Below are positions 1-8,349 of a DNA stretch of 13,195 nt, piece by piece. This stretch comes from Limnochordia bacterium (GTDB lineage Bacteria > Bacillota > Limnochordia > Darwinibacteriales > B1SED10-159): assembly GCA_007132255.1 (NCBI GenBank), contig SLOZ01000502.1, positions 1 through 13,195 on the forward strand, read 5' to 3'. Position 1 is the stretch's first letter, and every line of letters starts with the position of its first letter. The translations under genes and the position numbers were made by a program. The notes beneath the pieces are model-generated. The model saw nothing but the letters and a program-made list of their open reading frames with translations, did not search any database and was not told where the DNA came from.

Positions 1-23
1 GAACAGCGACAGCGATAGAGAAA

Positions 24-65
24 GCCCACAAATCTGACCGTGGACACGGAGTCGGATTTGTGGGC
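24..65. terminator. Long hairpin, probable (bidirectional) terminator downstream of mobA
   Basis: A 15-bp inverted repeat (24-38 with 51-65, one G-U pair) encloses a 12-base loop. Read on the minus strand it lies about 160 bases beyond the mobA stop and is followed by a T-rich stretch (TTTCTCTAT). Read on the plus strand it is followed by CTTGTTGTC, a weaker U tract. It could end mobA transcription, an upstream plus-strand gene outside the window, or both. The hairpin is directly visible; the terminator role is inferred. Confidence 0.6.
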
Positions 66-222
66 CTTGTTGTCATCTGGCTGCTGTGCGGCAGTAGAGT
101 TTTCGGGCAGAGCAAAATGGTGCGCTCACACCCTACAATCGGCTGTCCAAGCAGTAGAGAGTGGTAGCTTTCGGGTTTTGGAGGCCAGTCTTGTCTGTGC
201 TGGGAGATAGCGCTGGTTGAAG
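66..222. other. Short intergenic stretch between hairpin and mobA
   Basis: I see no gene here. The 9-mer GCAGTAGAG occurs twice, each followed within about 20 bases by TTTCGGG. These look like minor chance or decayed repeats. On the minus strand this would be the 3' untranslated region of mobA. Confidence 0.4.
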
Positions 223-870
223 TCAATGTATCCGTTGCTGCGAGGATAGCATGTCCGTATCCATCCCCTCGAGGAGTTTTAGCGCTGCAGCATACTCTTC
301 CGCTGTGTTGACATTGAAAAACGAAAGCAGATCGGGATCATACATCTTGATGATCGATTCCGAAATCTCGCGAACCGATACCTTTGCTAGAAGTTGGTCC
401 ACCTTATACTCACCCTGGTCAAGCTGCCGGAGAATAGGAACTGCACAGCGGACATCATAGACAGCACACAGAGGTTCTAGAAAGCCTCCATAGCGGGGTA
501 TCGTAAGCCACGCAGCGGAGGATTGGTCCACCAGGTGGCGCACAAACCGCCGGTTCACAAACGGCATGTCGCCCCCGACTACAAAAGCTCTCGGTGTGGA
601 TGCTGCTTCAAGACCGGTGTGAATTCCGACCAATGCACAACGGTGTTGGCTCGTAGGACTGTCTGCGACGACCTTTGCTGGTAGGTCTCGGTGTTTATCC
701 GGTTCCCGGGTGACCACGATGACTTCATGAAAAAGAGACTTCATCAGCGTCGTAACATGGGCTAGCAGCGAAGAATGTCCAAAAGGAAGCAGAAGTTTGT
801 CTTTCCCCATGCGGCGGCTGTTCCCTCCAGCCAAGATTACGGCAGATGTATCCGAGAACCGATCGCACAT
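223..870 (-). CDS. mobA: Molybdenum cofactor guanylyltransferase MobA
   Basis: MobA transfers GMP from GTP to molybdopterin, forming the guanine dinucleotide (MGD) cofactor of DMSO-reductase-family enzymes such as the formate dehydrogenase encoded next door. It acts in the cytoplasm. The 215-residue protein shows the nucleotidyltransferase signature LAGGNSRRMGKDK near residues 13-25, an acidic metal-binding GGDMPF motif near 99-104, and a C-terminal PLCAVY segment, all usual for the family at its usual length. I prefer the ATG at 868-870: a GGGGTG sequence sits at a suitable distance upstream, whereas a GTG three codons earlier would overlap it. The gene is divergent from fdhE. This placement supports co-function with the bis-MGD enzyme FdhA. 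Family assignment is firm; the exact start is a judgement. Confidence 0.93.
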   Translation of the reverse strand: MCDRFSDTSAVILAGGNSRRMGKDKLLLPFGHSSLLAHVTTLMKSLFHEVIVVTREPDKHRDLPAKVVADSPTSQHRCALVGIHTGLEAASTPRAFVVGGDMPFVNRRFVRHLVDQSSAAWLTIPRYGGFLEPLCAVYDVRCAVPILRQLDQGEYKVDQLLAKVSVREISESIIKMYDPDLLSFFNVNTAEEYAAALKLLEGMDTDMLSSQQRIH

Positions 871-904
871 GATCCACACCCCATTCGTACCAGACTTTAC
901 CCAT

Positions 905-932
905 AGTATAACACAAAAGCTGCCAGCGACAA
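905..932 (-). promoter_or_regulatory. Extended -10 promoter for mobA
   Basis: On the minus strand, TATACT (905-910) matches the -10 box at five of six positions and is preceded by TGT, giving the extended -10 form TGnTATACT. A weak -35 box TTGTCG lies at 927-932 with a 16-base spacer. Transcription would start near 898, leaving a leader of under 30 bases before the mobA ATG. Prediction from sequence match only. Confidence 0.6.
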
Positions 933-1254
933 CGTGCGCAGCGAGGTAGGGGCACGAAACCCATAATTAAAACTAACTATAGAACAAATAAACAGAAAAA
1001 ACAATTTGTTATGAAAAAAGAAAAAACGTGAAGGAATTGAGATTAATCTGTAGAAAAAGTCTGTGGATATCGTTATGGGGGTCACAATTTCGGGGTTCCC
1101 AGAAGGAGCTGACAATATTGGATAACAGTGCTTGATGATAAAGCCCAGTTGAGAAGCTTCTCGAAACCGACGACGATCACGGGTGATCATTGTCTGTGAG
1201 TGAAACCGTAATGTTGTGGGTCTGGGAGTTGTTCGCGGCGAGAGGAGGTGTCCG
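933..1254. promoter_or_regulatory. Divergent control region upstream of the fdh-rnf operon
   Basis: This stretch of about 320 bases holds no convincing gene. Its first part (about 960-1045) is very AT-rich with A-tracts, as in promoter regions or UP elements. I found no plus-strand pair of good -35 and -10 boxes; CTGACA at 1109-1114 is a possible -35 without a good partner. Two palindromes lie further down at 1151-1162 and 1175-1188. Transcription of fdhE should start in this region, but the start cannot be fixed by eye. I saw no recognisable Moco riboswitch. Confidence 0.45.
1151..1188. promoter_or_regulatory. Two adjacent palindromes, candidate operators
   Basis: GAGAAGCTTCTC (1151-1162) is a perfect 12-base palindrome. 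GATCACGGGTGATC (1175-1188) is a perfect 6+6 inverted repeat with a 2-base centre. Their centres are 25 bases apart, and they lie 67-104 bases before the fdhE start. They could bind dimeric regulators of the formate operon. I do not recognise either as a known regulator's site. Confidence 0.35.
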
Positions 1255-2148
1255 TTGACGTTGCTGGTAGCAGACAGAAAACGGATTGCGACGGAGATAG
1301 CACACTGCAAAACATTGTACGAAGGGTTTGATGCCCCAGGGAAGATGATCCAGGCCTTAGGTGATGTCTTGAACGACTGCGCCAAGCGGCAGGGAGGGGT
1401 GGAGAAGAATGCCCAGATGCAAGACTTACATGGCGAGGAACCGGAGGTTAGACTGGCCCGTGGGGAGTCTCTGAATTACCATTTCACGGTGAATAGCGCA
1501 TTCTTGACGTTGATGCTGCAGAACGCTGCGAAGGCCTTGGGCGATACGCGTGCGGTTGTTGGGAAATCCCTTGAACAAGCCAAGGGTCGATGGAACAATG
1601 GCGAGCACGGATCCGCGGCAGAACTTACTCTTCAAGACGTCTTTGATCTATGGCAGCTGGTGCAAAAGACCCGAAGCGTGGCTCCTGATCTCACTTCACT
1701 GCTGTTTAGTTCAGTTTTGTCTAGGGTTTACCAAGCAACGGTTGGAGCAACCAAGGACGAGTGGGACCTAGAACCGTGGCATCGGGGCTCCTGTCCTGTC
1801 TGTGGTCAACGTCCTCATTACGGCCAGCTGCTTTCGGAGCAGGGTACAAAAGTGTTGGAGTGTTGGCTTTGTGGGACGCAGTGGAACCATACGCGGCTGC
1901 AGTGTCCTTTTTGTGAACTCCGTGAACACGATGAACTGGGGTACTTCGTTGTCGAGGGAAGGAGCGTCTGTCGAGTACAGTTTTGCCGTCGCTGCAGCCA
2001 ATATTATAAGATTTTCGATACCAGAGACATGATTAACGAAGATATTCTGCTGTCTGTTCATCACCTAGCTTCACTGGAGTATGATGTTATGGCTGAAAAG
2101 GAAGGTTTTCGTCCCGGATCTGGTTTATCCTGGATGGTTGGCGTATAG
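1255..2148 (+). CDS. fdhE: Formate dehydrogenase accessory protein FdhE
   Basis: FdhE is a cytoplasmic metal-binding accessory protein needed to obtain active Tat-exported formate dehydrogenases. It binds the catalytic subunit during maturation. This 297-residue protein has the family's C-terminal rubredoxin-like zinc/iron-binding region with four CxxC motifs: CPVC (180-183), CWLC (203-206), CPFC (217-220) and CRRC (244-247). The helical N-terminal half is less conserved. E. coli FdhE is about 309 residues. I choose the TTG at 1255 because AGGAGGTG (1243-1250) is correctly spaced before it. The reading frame is open further upstream, to an ATG at 1216, but no ribosome binding site supports that start. 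The gene is first in the operon and ends 26 bases before fdhA. That position supports FdhE acting on this dehydrogenase. Confidence 0.9.
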   Translation: MTLLVADRKRIATEIAHCKTLYEGFDAPGKMIQALGDVLNDCAKRQGGVEKNAQMQDLHGEEPEVRLARGESLNYHFTVNSAFLTLMLQNAAKALGDTRAVVGKSLEQAKGRWNNGEHGSAAELTLQDVFDLWQLVQKTRSVAPDLTSLLFSSVLSRVYQATVGATKDEWDLEPWHRGSCPVCGQRPHYGQLLSEQGTKVLECWLCGTQWNHTRLQCPFCELREHDELGYFVVEGRSVCRVQFCRRCSQYYKIFDTRDMINEDILLSVHHLASLEYDVMAEKEGFRPGSGLSWMVGV

Positions 2149-2159
2149 GCCGTTTTACG

Positions 2160-2169
2160 AAGGAGGTTG
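2160..2169 (+). promoter_or_regulatory. Ribosome binding site fixing the GTG start of fdhA
   Basis: AAGGAGGTTG lies just before GTG at 2175. The upstream GTG at 2173 is followed at once by a stop in its own frame, so 2175 is the only sensible start. It places the twin-arginine motif four residues from the N-terminus. Confidence 0.75.
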
Positions 2170-2174
2170 AACGT

Positions 2175-5100
2175 GTGAGGATTTCCCGACGCAAATTTCT
2201 TAAAATCGGAGCAGCAACAGCAGCCGCGGCATCCCTAAGCGGTCTTGGGTGGCCCCATGCGGCGGACGCGTCCCAGAATCGACTGCGTATCCGTTATACC
2301 AAAGAGTATCATACCATCTGTACGTTCTGCGGGGTCGGCTGCGGCGTTATTTGCCATGTCCGAAACGGTGTCATCGTGAACATTGAAGGTGACCCCGACC
2401 ATCCGATCAATGAAGGGACACTGTGCAGCAAGGGCAGTTCGATCAGCAATATATCTTATGTCTTTGACGAAGCCGGTCGTCCTAAACCGAATCCGAACCG
2501 ATTAACCAAGGTGCTGTACCGGGAACCAAGCAGTGACCGCTACCAGGAAGTGGAGTGGGATTGGGCTTTGGACGCCATTGCCCGGCGGATCAAGGCCACC
2601 CGTGATGCCACCTTGGAAGCCTCCGTCGAGGTAGACGGCAGAGAAGTCACTGTCAATCGCACACAGGCGATCGGCTGGTTAGGAAGCGCTTTCTGCACCG
2701 GAGAGGAAAACTATCTGTTTCACAAAATGGCACGAGCCATTGGGATTACGAGGATGGATCACTGTGCACGTTTGTGACACTCTTCCACGGTCGCCGGTCT
2801 TGGCGCCACGTTTGGCAGAGGATGCATGACCAACCATTGGATTGATTATCAGCACAGCGATGTGATTATGGCTATCGGCGGCAATACCGCTGAGAACCAT
2901 CCCGTGTCCATGAAATGGATTGAACGAGCTCGGGAAACCAAAGGAGCGAAGCTGATCTGCGTTGACCCCCGTTTTACCCGTACTGCAGCGGTATCTGACC
3001 TGCACGTTCCGCTGCGTCCTGGCACGAACACGGCGTATCTGGGTGGTCTTATTCGGTATATCCTCGATCATGGACTCTATCATGAAGACTATGTTCGCCA
3101 TTACACCAATGCTTCTTTTTTGATCCAAGATGACTTCGACTTTGATGCGGTTAGTGGCTTGTTTTCCGGGGTTGAAGACGATCCAACGCGCAGTGCGAAA
3201 AAATACGATCGTTCATCGTGGCAGTACCGAAGTGATGAACAGGGGAATGCCGGTACCGATCTATCAATGCAGTCGCCGAACTGTGTTCTCCAGTTATTGC
3301 GGAAACACTATGCCGATTACACCGTGGATGCGATTTCCGAAATCACTGGGTGTGACAGGGATGTACTCGAAGAATCCTATCGTCTGTTTGCCAGCACCGG
3401 AATACCGGGAAAGGCAGGCAATATTCTCTATGCCATGGGTATTACACAGTTTACCCATGGGGCCCAAAACGTTAGAGCGATCGGGATCGTTCAAGCACTG
3501 CTGGGGAATATGGGTATCGCTGGTGGAGGCGTGAATGCCCAGCGCGGTCAGTCCAATGTTCAGGGTGCGACGGATATGGCCATGCTGTATCACATCATAC
3601 CTGGGTACATGAGTACTCCCCAACAAGCTGCTCACCCCAGCCTCAGCGATTATCTGCAGCGGGAAACCCCGGCTGCCGGTTGGTGGACCAACAGGCCCAA
3701 ATATTTCATTAGCCTGCTCAAGGCTTTTTATGGCGAACACGCAGTGGAGAGCAACGAATTTGGTTACCAGTGGCTTCCTAAGTTGGATGGGAAGGATCAT
3801 TCCCACATTGCCATGTACAAGTCTATGGCGGAAGGCGAGATGGAGGGATTGATTTGCTGGGCCGACAACCCAGCTGTATCCGGACCTACGGCAGGGAGCA
3901 AACGTCAGTACACAGCCAACTTAAAATGGCTCGTGTCCATCGATCTTTTCGAGAACGAAACCGCGTCGTTTTGGAAGGAGCAGGGCAAGAATCCCGAGGA
4001 GATTGATACGGAGGTATTCATCCTGCCAGCTGCGGCCTCCTATGAGCGTGAGGGTAACAAAGCCAACAGCGGACGCTGGATCCAATGGCAGTGGAAAGCT
4101 CAAGACGCTCCTGGAGATTGTCGATCGGATCTATGGATTGTGAATGCGTTGTTCAAACGACTGCAGGCTTTGTATGCCGGGGAAGGCGGTATCGTACCGG
4201 AACCCATTGTCAATATGGCTTGGCAGTATGACGACAGCAGTGGACAGATCGACATCGAGAAAGTCTGCAGCGAAATCAACGGCTACCGCATAGATGGAAG
4301 TGGACTCGTCAAGAACTTTCTGGAACTGAAGGATGATGGGTCCACCGTCTGTGGAAACTGGCTCTATAGCGGTTATTACAATGACTTGAGTCATCCTCCG
4401 TGCAAGCGTCGTCAGCGGGAAACCGAAGGTATTGGCTCCCATCTGCAGTGGGCCTATGCCTGGCCCCTTAACCGCCGTATCGTTTACAACCGCTGCTCGG
4501 CAGATCCATCAGGGAAGCCCTGGAATCCTGACGTTCCTCAGGTTTGGTGGGATCAGCAGGCACGGGACTGGAAGGGCTATGACGTGCCGGATTTCAACAC
4601 AGGCTTAACGCCGGTCAGTTCCGCACGCACTCCGTTTATCATGCTCCCAGAAGGCAAAGCGCGGCTGTTTTCGGCGTTTCTCAATGACGGCCCGCTTCCA
4701 GTGCACTACGAGCCGGCAGACAGCCCTACAGCCAATCGTCTCTATCCTGCGGCGACATTCAATCCGATCAGCCAAAGGTTCTATGAAAACCATGTTGTGG
4801 AAACAGAGCAAGACCGAGAGAAGTATCCCTACGTACTAACAACCTATAGAGTGGTGGAACACTACCAGACGGGGACCATCACGCGCAATATGCCTTGGTT
4901 AAACGAGATGATGCCCGAGTTGTTTGTAGAAATTGATGAAGAACTGGCGGCAGAGTTGGGAATTGCCAATGGCAGCAGAGTAACCGTCACCAGCAAAAGG
5001 CTGGAAAACCAAGCAGGCGTCGAAGCGAAAGCATGTGTCACAAAGCGCCTGCGTCCCATGATGGTCAACGGCCGCAAAACTCATGTGGTTGGTATGCCTT

Positions 5101-5231
5101 TCCATTGGGGGTTCATAGGGATGAATAAGGGAGCTGTGGTCAACGACCTGACACCATCGGTGGGTGATCCGAACACTACAATCCCAGAATTCAAAGCATC
5201 TCTGTGCAATATTAGGAGGTGCGATGAATGA
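2175..5231 (+). CDS. fdhA: Selenocysteine formate dehydrogenase, catalytic (major) subunit, Tat-exported
   Basis: This is the catalytic subunit of a FdnG/FdoG-type formate dehydrogenase, oxidising formate to CO2 at a Mo or W bis-MGD centre. The in-frame TGA at 2775-2777 is read as selenocysteine 201, giving 1018 residues (E. coli FdnG: 1015). Reading continues without a break on both sides: DHCARL, Sec, then HSSTVAGLGATFGRG, exactly the active-site context of the family. Residues 1-33 form a Tat signal peptide with SRRKFLK. A [4Fe-4S] site is made by Cys49, Cys52, Cys56 and Cys84, with the usual Lys86 next to it. His202 follows Sec as in characterised enzymes. The C-terminal molybdopterin dinucleotide-binding domain spans about the last 160 residues. 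The Tat signal implies folding in the cytoplasm and activity outside the membrane. It overlaps fdhB by four bases. A two-gene or pseudogene reading of the split frame is wrong. Confidence 0.95.
2775..2820 (+). promoter_or_regulatory. Selenocysteine UGA codon and bacterial SECIS hairpin
   Basis: Immediately after UGA (2775-2777) the RNA can fold into a SelB-binding hairpin. CGCC (2792-2795) pairs with GGCG (2802-2805) around the loop GGUCUU. Below it, U2791 is bulged, and GG (2789-2790) pairs with CC (2806-2807). From memory, E. coli fdhF has the GGUCU loop and bulged U at the same distance from its UGA (19-23 and 14 bases downstream). This supports genuine Sec insertion. The selA, selB, selC and selD genes are not in this window. 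Confidence 0.9.
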
Positions 5232-6031
5232 GAAGCCAAATTTGCTTGGTTGATACCTCGAAGTGTACGGGTTGCCGCGCTTGCCAATCGGCCTGCAAAC
5301 AGTGGAACCAGCTGCCGGCGGAGAGCACGACATTTACCGGCGCCTATGAAAATCCACCGTATTTTTCGTGCATGACTTGGACTAAGGTGGTTTTTCGCGA
5401 GCACGATGACCATGGCAGCACCCGCTGGTATATGTCCAAGCAGGGATGTATGCACTGTACTGATGCTGCCTGTGTCCTCGCTTGCCCAACGGGAGCCATC
5501 CATCATACAAACCAAGGAACTGTAACCATCGACGAGATCAAGTGCATCGGCTGTAATTATTGCGCTGCTGCGTGTTCGTTCCGGGTGATCGGATTTGACC
5601 GCAGCGCCAACTTTGCTAAGAAGTGCACGTTCTGTTATGACCGGATCAGCAATGGGCTCAAACCAGCGTGTTCATCCGCATGTCCCACAGGAGCGCTGCT
5701 GTTCGGCGATGAGCGGGAGATTATTCGGCAGGCACAGAGTCGAGTCGGGTACCTACAGGCCAATGGCCGGCAGGATGCCAGGATCTATGGACTCGACGAA
5801 GTCCAGGGAACCGCAATGCTGTACGTATTGGAGGACTTCCCTGACCGATATGGGCTGCCTTCTGATCCACACGTTCCCATTCAGACTCGAATCTGGAATG
5901 CCATCTATGGACCGCTTCGGATTGCCGTGGTTTTGGCGGTCACATTCAGTATATGGGCCAATTACAACAAGAATCGAGAGCTCGACGAAGGCAAGGCCGC
6001 AAACCAGGACGGAGGAGGTGCAGAGCGATGA
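5228..6031 (+). CDS. fdhB: Formate dehydrogenase iron-sulfur (electron transfer) subunit
   Basis: The FdnH/FdoH-type subunit carries electrons from FdhA toward the membrane through four [4Fe-4S] clusters. The 267-residue protein has all sixteen expected cysteines: 13/16/19/23, 74/77/82/86, 106/109/112/116 and 133/136/148/152. A hydrophobic segment at about 228-246 forms a single C-terminal membrane helix, followed by a short polar tail. There is no signal peptide; in characterised FdnGHI enzymes the subunit is exported with the Tat-carrying catalytic subunit. The start is ATG 5228, preceded by AGGAGGT (5214-5220) and overlapping the fdhA stop as ATGA. It overlaps rnfC in the same way, so translation is probably coupled. 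No gene for the normal partner, a diheme cytochrome b (FdnI), follows. Confidence 0.94.
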   Translation: MRSQICLVDTSKCTGCRACQSACKQWNQLPAESTTFTGAYENPPYFSCMTWTKVVFREHDDHGSTRWYMSKQGCMHCTDAACVLACPTGAIHHTNQGTVTIDEIKCIGCNYCAAACSFRVIGFDRSANFAKKCTFCYDRISNGLKPACSSACPTGALLFGDEREIIRQAQSRVGYLQANGRQDARIYGLDEVQGTAMLYVLEDFPDRYGLPSDPHVPIQTRIWNAIYGPLRIAVVLAVTFSIWANYNKNRELDEGKAANQDGGGAER

Positions 6032-7341
6032 CGCCCAAACCTTTCATGGGTGGTCTGAAGATTCCTCACTACAAAAGCTTCACAGAGCACGCCTCCATTA
6101 CGGTCATTCCTGCGCCGGAGCAGCTGGTTATCCCGCTTCGGCAGCACATTGGCGCTCCCTGCAACTCCTTGGTAAAGGTCGGAGACGCGGTGACGACTGG
6201 TCAGAAGATCGGTGATTCTGATGCGTTTGTCAGTGCACCTGTCCATGCCAGCCTCTCCGGCCGAGTAACGGCGGTGGAGATGCGTCCCTCGCACAGCGGT
6301 CAGGATGTTCCTTCGGTAGTCATCGATGTCGACGATGCACAACAGCCATGGTGTCCGTCAGCACCCGAGACGAGGGATCTGACCAAGGACGGTATTATAG
6401 CGGCGGTTAAGGAGGCAGGGATTGTGGGAATGGGCGGTGCCGGATTTCCCACTGCGGTCAAACTGCAGCCTCCCGCGGATAAACCTGTGGATACCGTGCT
6501 TCTCAATGGCTGTGAATGTGAGCCCTACCTGACGTGTGATCATCGTGTGATGGTGGAAATGCCGGAGCAGATCCTTAAGGGCGCCGCGTATATCCGCCAA
6601 GCGCTTGGTGCTGAGACCGTTTTGATTTGTGTGGAAGACAACAAGCCGGATGCGGTGGAGGCTCTCCGTCAGAGGAACACGGATCAATCGACACGGATAG
6701 TGACCGTGCCGACGAAATATCCTCAAGGAGCCGAAAAACAGCTGATCAAAGCCGTTTTAGGCCGGGAAGTTCCTCCCCAGTTGCTGCCCTTTGCGGTGGG
6801 CGTTGTCGTGCAGAATGTAGGAACAGCGGTGGCCGTCTGTGAAGCCGTTGACCAGGGCAAACCATTGGTGGAGCGAGTGGTGACAGTAACCGGGGATAAC
6901 ATCGCTGATCCCAAGAACCTGCGGGTCCCTGTGGGCACACTGCTGTCCCATGTAATCGAGCAGTGTGGTGGACTAATAAAGACGCCAGCGAAAGTTATCG
7001 TCGGTGGACCCATGACCGGTGTTGCGCAAAAGAGCTTGTCCGTTCCCGTAACCAAAGCTGTAACAGGCATCACTGTTCTCAACCCCGCGACGGCAGTTAC
7101 CAATGGCGAGTACACCCATTGTGTTCGGTGTGGGCGCTGCGTGGACGGGTGCCCGATGCTTCTGTATCCCAATCAAATCAGTGTATTCTGTGAAGCGAAT
7201 TTGGTCGAGCGGGCCCGACAATGGAACACGATGGACTGTATCGAGTGTGGTATCTGTGCTTATGTCTGTCCGAGCAATCGCCCCATTATCCGCTTTGTGC
7301 AGGACATGAAGCCGCGGATTCAAGCAGCGCAGCGACCATGA
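6028..7341 (+). CDS. rnfC: RnfC-type NADH/FMN/4Fe-4S electron transfer subunit
   Basis: In Rnf complexes, RnfC is the cytoplasmic subunit that exchanges electrons with NAD(H) through FMN and two [4Fe-4S] clusters. The 437-residue length fits the family. An N-terminal RnfC barrel-like domain spans about 1-110. The flavin/NAD-binding domain, related to NuoF, includes GMGGAGFPT (134-142), NGCECEPYLTCDH (160-172) and YPQGAEKQLI (231-240). An SLBB-like region follows at about 285-345. Two ferredoxin motifs end the protein: C365/368/371-C375P and C404/407/410-C414P. The start is ATG 6028, with GGAGGAGGTG (6011-6020) upstream and a 4-base overlap with fdhB; a longer open frame from 5953 lies inside fdhB and is unlikely. 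It lies where a cytochrome b gene would be expected. The rest of an rnf cluster (A, B, E, G) is absent, so it probably serves the dehydrogenase. Confidence 0.92.
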   Translation: MTPKPFMGGLKIPHYKSFTEHASITVIPAPEQLVIPLRQHIGAPCNSLVKVGDAVTTGQKIGDSDAFVSAPVHASLSGRVTAVEMRPSHSGQDVPSVVIDVDDAQQPWCPSAPETRDLTKDGIIAAVKEAGIVGMGGAGFPTAVKLQPPADKPVDTVLLNGCECEPYLTCDHRVMVEMPEQILKGAAYIRQALGAETVLICVEDNKPDAVEALRQRNTDQSTRIVTVPTKYPQGAEKQLIKAVLGREVPPQLLPFAVGVVVQNVGTAVAVCEAVDQGKPLVERVVTVTGDNIADPKNLRVPVGTLLSHVIEQCGGLIKTPAKVIVGGPMTGVAQKSLSVPVTKAVTGITVLNPATAVTNGEYTHCVRCGRCVDGCPMLLYPNQISVFCEANLVERARQWNTMDCIECGICAYVCPSNRPIIRFVQDMKPRIQAAQRP

Positions 7342-7373
7342 AAAGACAACGTTTCGGAAAGGAGGCTGTTTAG

Positions 7374-8348
7374 GTGAAAGCTGACGCAGAACTGGTGGTT
7401 TCGTCTGCTCCGCATCTGCGGGACAATCGGACTGTGGGCCGAGCTATGCGTGACGTTTTTCTGGCTCTCATGCCTGTAACGGCTGTTTCGCTGTATTTCT
7501 TTCGCTGGAATGCATTGTTTCTGATTTCGGTTTGTTTGATCACCGCGGTTTTCACGGAGATCTTGTTTCGAAGGATGATGAAGAAAGAACCTACACTCCA
7601 TGATTGGAGCGCTGTTCTGACTGGATTGTTTGTGGCGATGCTGTTTCCAGCCACCACTCCATGGTGGAAGGCCGCCTTGGCCGTGTTTATCGGAATTGGT
7701 CTTGCCAAGGAATTGGCCGGTGGGTTGGGGCGAAACCGCTTCAATCCAGCGCTGTTTGGCTTGGTGGCACTGATGTTGTTGTCCCCTTTGGTTGCGTTTC
7801 TGGACGAGCAGTTTGCTTCTTTGTATGTCAGTTTCGGCACGGTGGATGTTCTGACCCAAGCGACCCCGTTGGCGATGCTGCATCAAGGTATGGAGATGCC
7901 GAGCTACACAAGCCTGCTGACGGCGTTTCCCGGTGGTGCTTTAGGCGAAACCTCGCCGCTGTTCCTATTCATCGGAGCCGCGTATCTGTTTTACCGAGGT
8001 CACCTTAACTGGAGAATCCCAGCATCGATTCTGCTCACTGTGGCGGCGCTAACCGCTGTTTTGGGACAAAATCCTATTGAACATCTGCTGGTGGGCAGCC
8101 TTCCTCTGGGTGCGTTTTTTATGGCAACAGATTGGGTGACAAGTCCGTTTACGAACAAAGGGAAAGTTATCTTCGGCGTCTGCATTGGCATTGGTGTTGT
8201 TATCTTTCGCCTCGGGCTAGCGCCCACGGAAGGAGTAGCGTATTCGATCCTGATCATGAACGGATTTGTACCAATGATTGAGCGCTGGACACTGCGGCCG
8301 CAGTTTGGGCAAAATCGCCAGACGATGGCACGAAGTGTTGAACCATAG
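7374..8348 (+). CDS. rnfD: RnfD/NqrB-type membrane FMN subunit
   Basis: RnfD is an integral membrane subunit of Rnf complexes, homologous to NqrB, carrying covalently bound FMN. The 324-residue protein has multiple membrane helices and the family signatures GGLGRNRFNPALFG (116-129) and TDWVTSPFTNKG (252-263). The segment DVLTQATPLA aligns with the FMN attachment motif (usually SGAT), placing the acceptor at Thr164; the preceding residues are TQA rather than the common SGA. The GTG start at 7374 is supported by GGAGG (7361-7365). It lies 32 bases after rnfC and just before a terminator, so it is the last gene of the operon. In this context it could be the membrane link between FdhAB outside and RnfC inside. 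FMN attachment would need an ApbE-type transferase, not encoded here. Family is firm; the partnership is inferred. Confidence 0.92.
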   Translation: MKADAELVVSSAPHLRDNRTVGRAMRDVFLALMPVTAVSLYFFRWNALFLISVCLITAVFTEILFRRMMKKEPTLHDWSAVLTGLFVAMLFPATTPWWKAALAVFIGIGLAKELAGGLGRNRFNPALFGLVALMLLSPLVAFLDEQFASLYVSFGTVDVLTQATPLAMLHQGMEMPSYTSLLTAFPGGALGETSPLFLFIGAAYLFYRGHLNWRIPASILLTVAALTAVLGQNPIEHLLVGSLPLGAFFMATDWVTSPFTNKGKVIFGVCIGIGVVIFRLGLAPTEGVAYSILIMNGFVPMIERWTLRPQFGQNRQTMARSVEP

Positions 8349-8349
8349 G

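Noticed and set aside
1216..1254. Longer N-terminus of FdhE starting at ATG 1216
   Set aside because: No ribosome binding site precedes it, whereas AGGAGGTG sits directly before TTG 1255; the extra 13 residues overlap that site.
933..1254. Moco (molybdenum cofactor) riboswitch before fdhE or mobA
   Set aside because: Such RNAs often precede Mo genes, so I looked, but I could not find the conserved core pattern on either strand.
897..1385. Minus-strand open frame of 162 codons upstream of and into fdhE
   Set aside because: It overlaps the confirmed fdhE start and the AT-rich control region, shows no family resemblance, and has AT-rich low-complexity residues such as FFFFHNK.
2175..5231. Two separate genes or a nonsense-mutated fdhA pseudogene
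   Set aside because: The TGA falls exactly at the known selenocysteine site, is followed by His as in the family, and has a proper SECIS hairpin. The frame is continuous on both sides.
5953..6027. RnfC start at 5953
   Set aside because: The extra 25 Arg-rich residues lie inside fdhB; ATG 6028 has a strong ribosome site and the same ATGA overlap seen at the fdhA-fdhB junction.
6723..7172. Minus-strand open frames across rnfC
   Set aside because: These are shadows of rnfC, which has complete conserved motifs on the plus strand.
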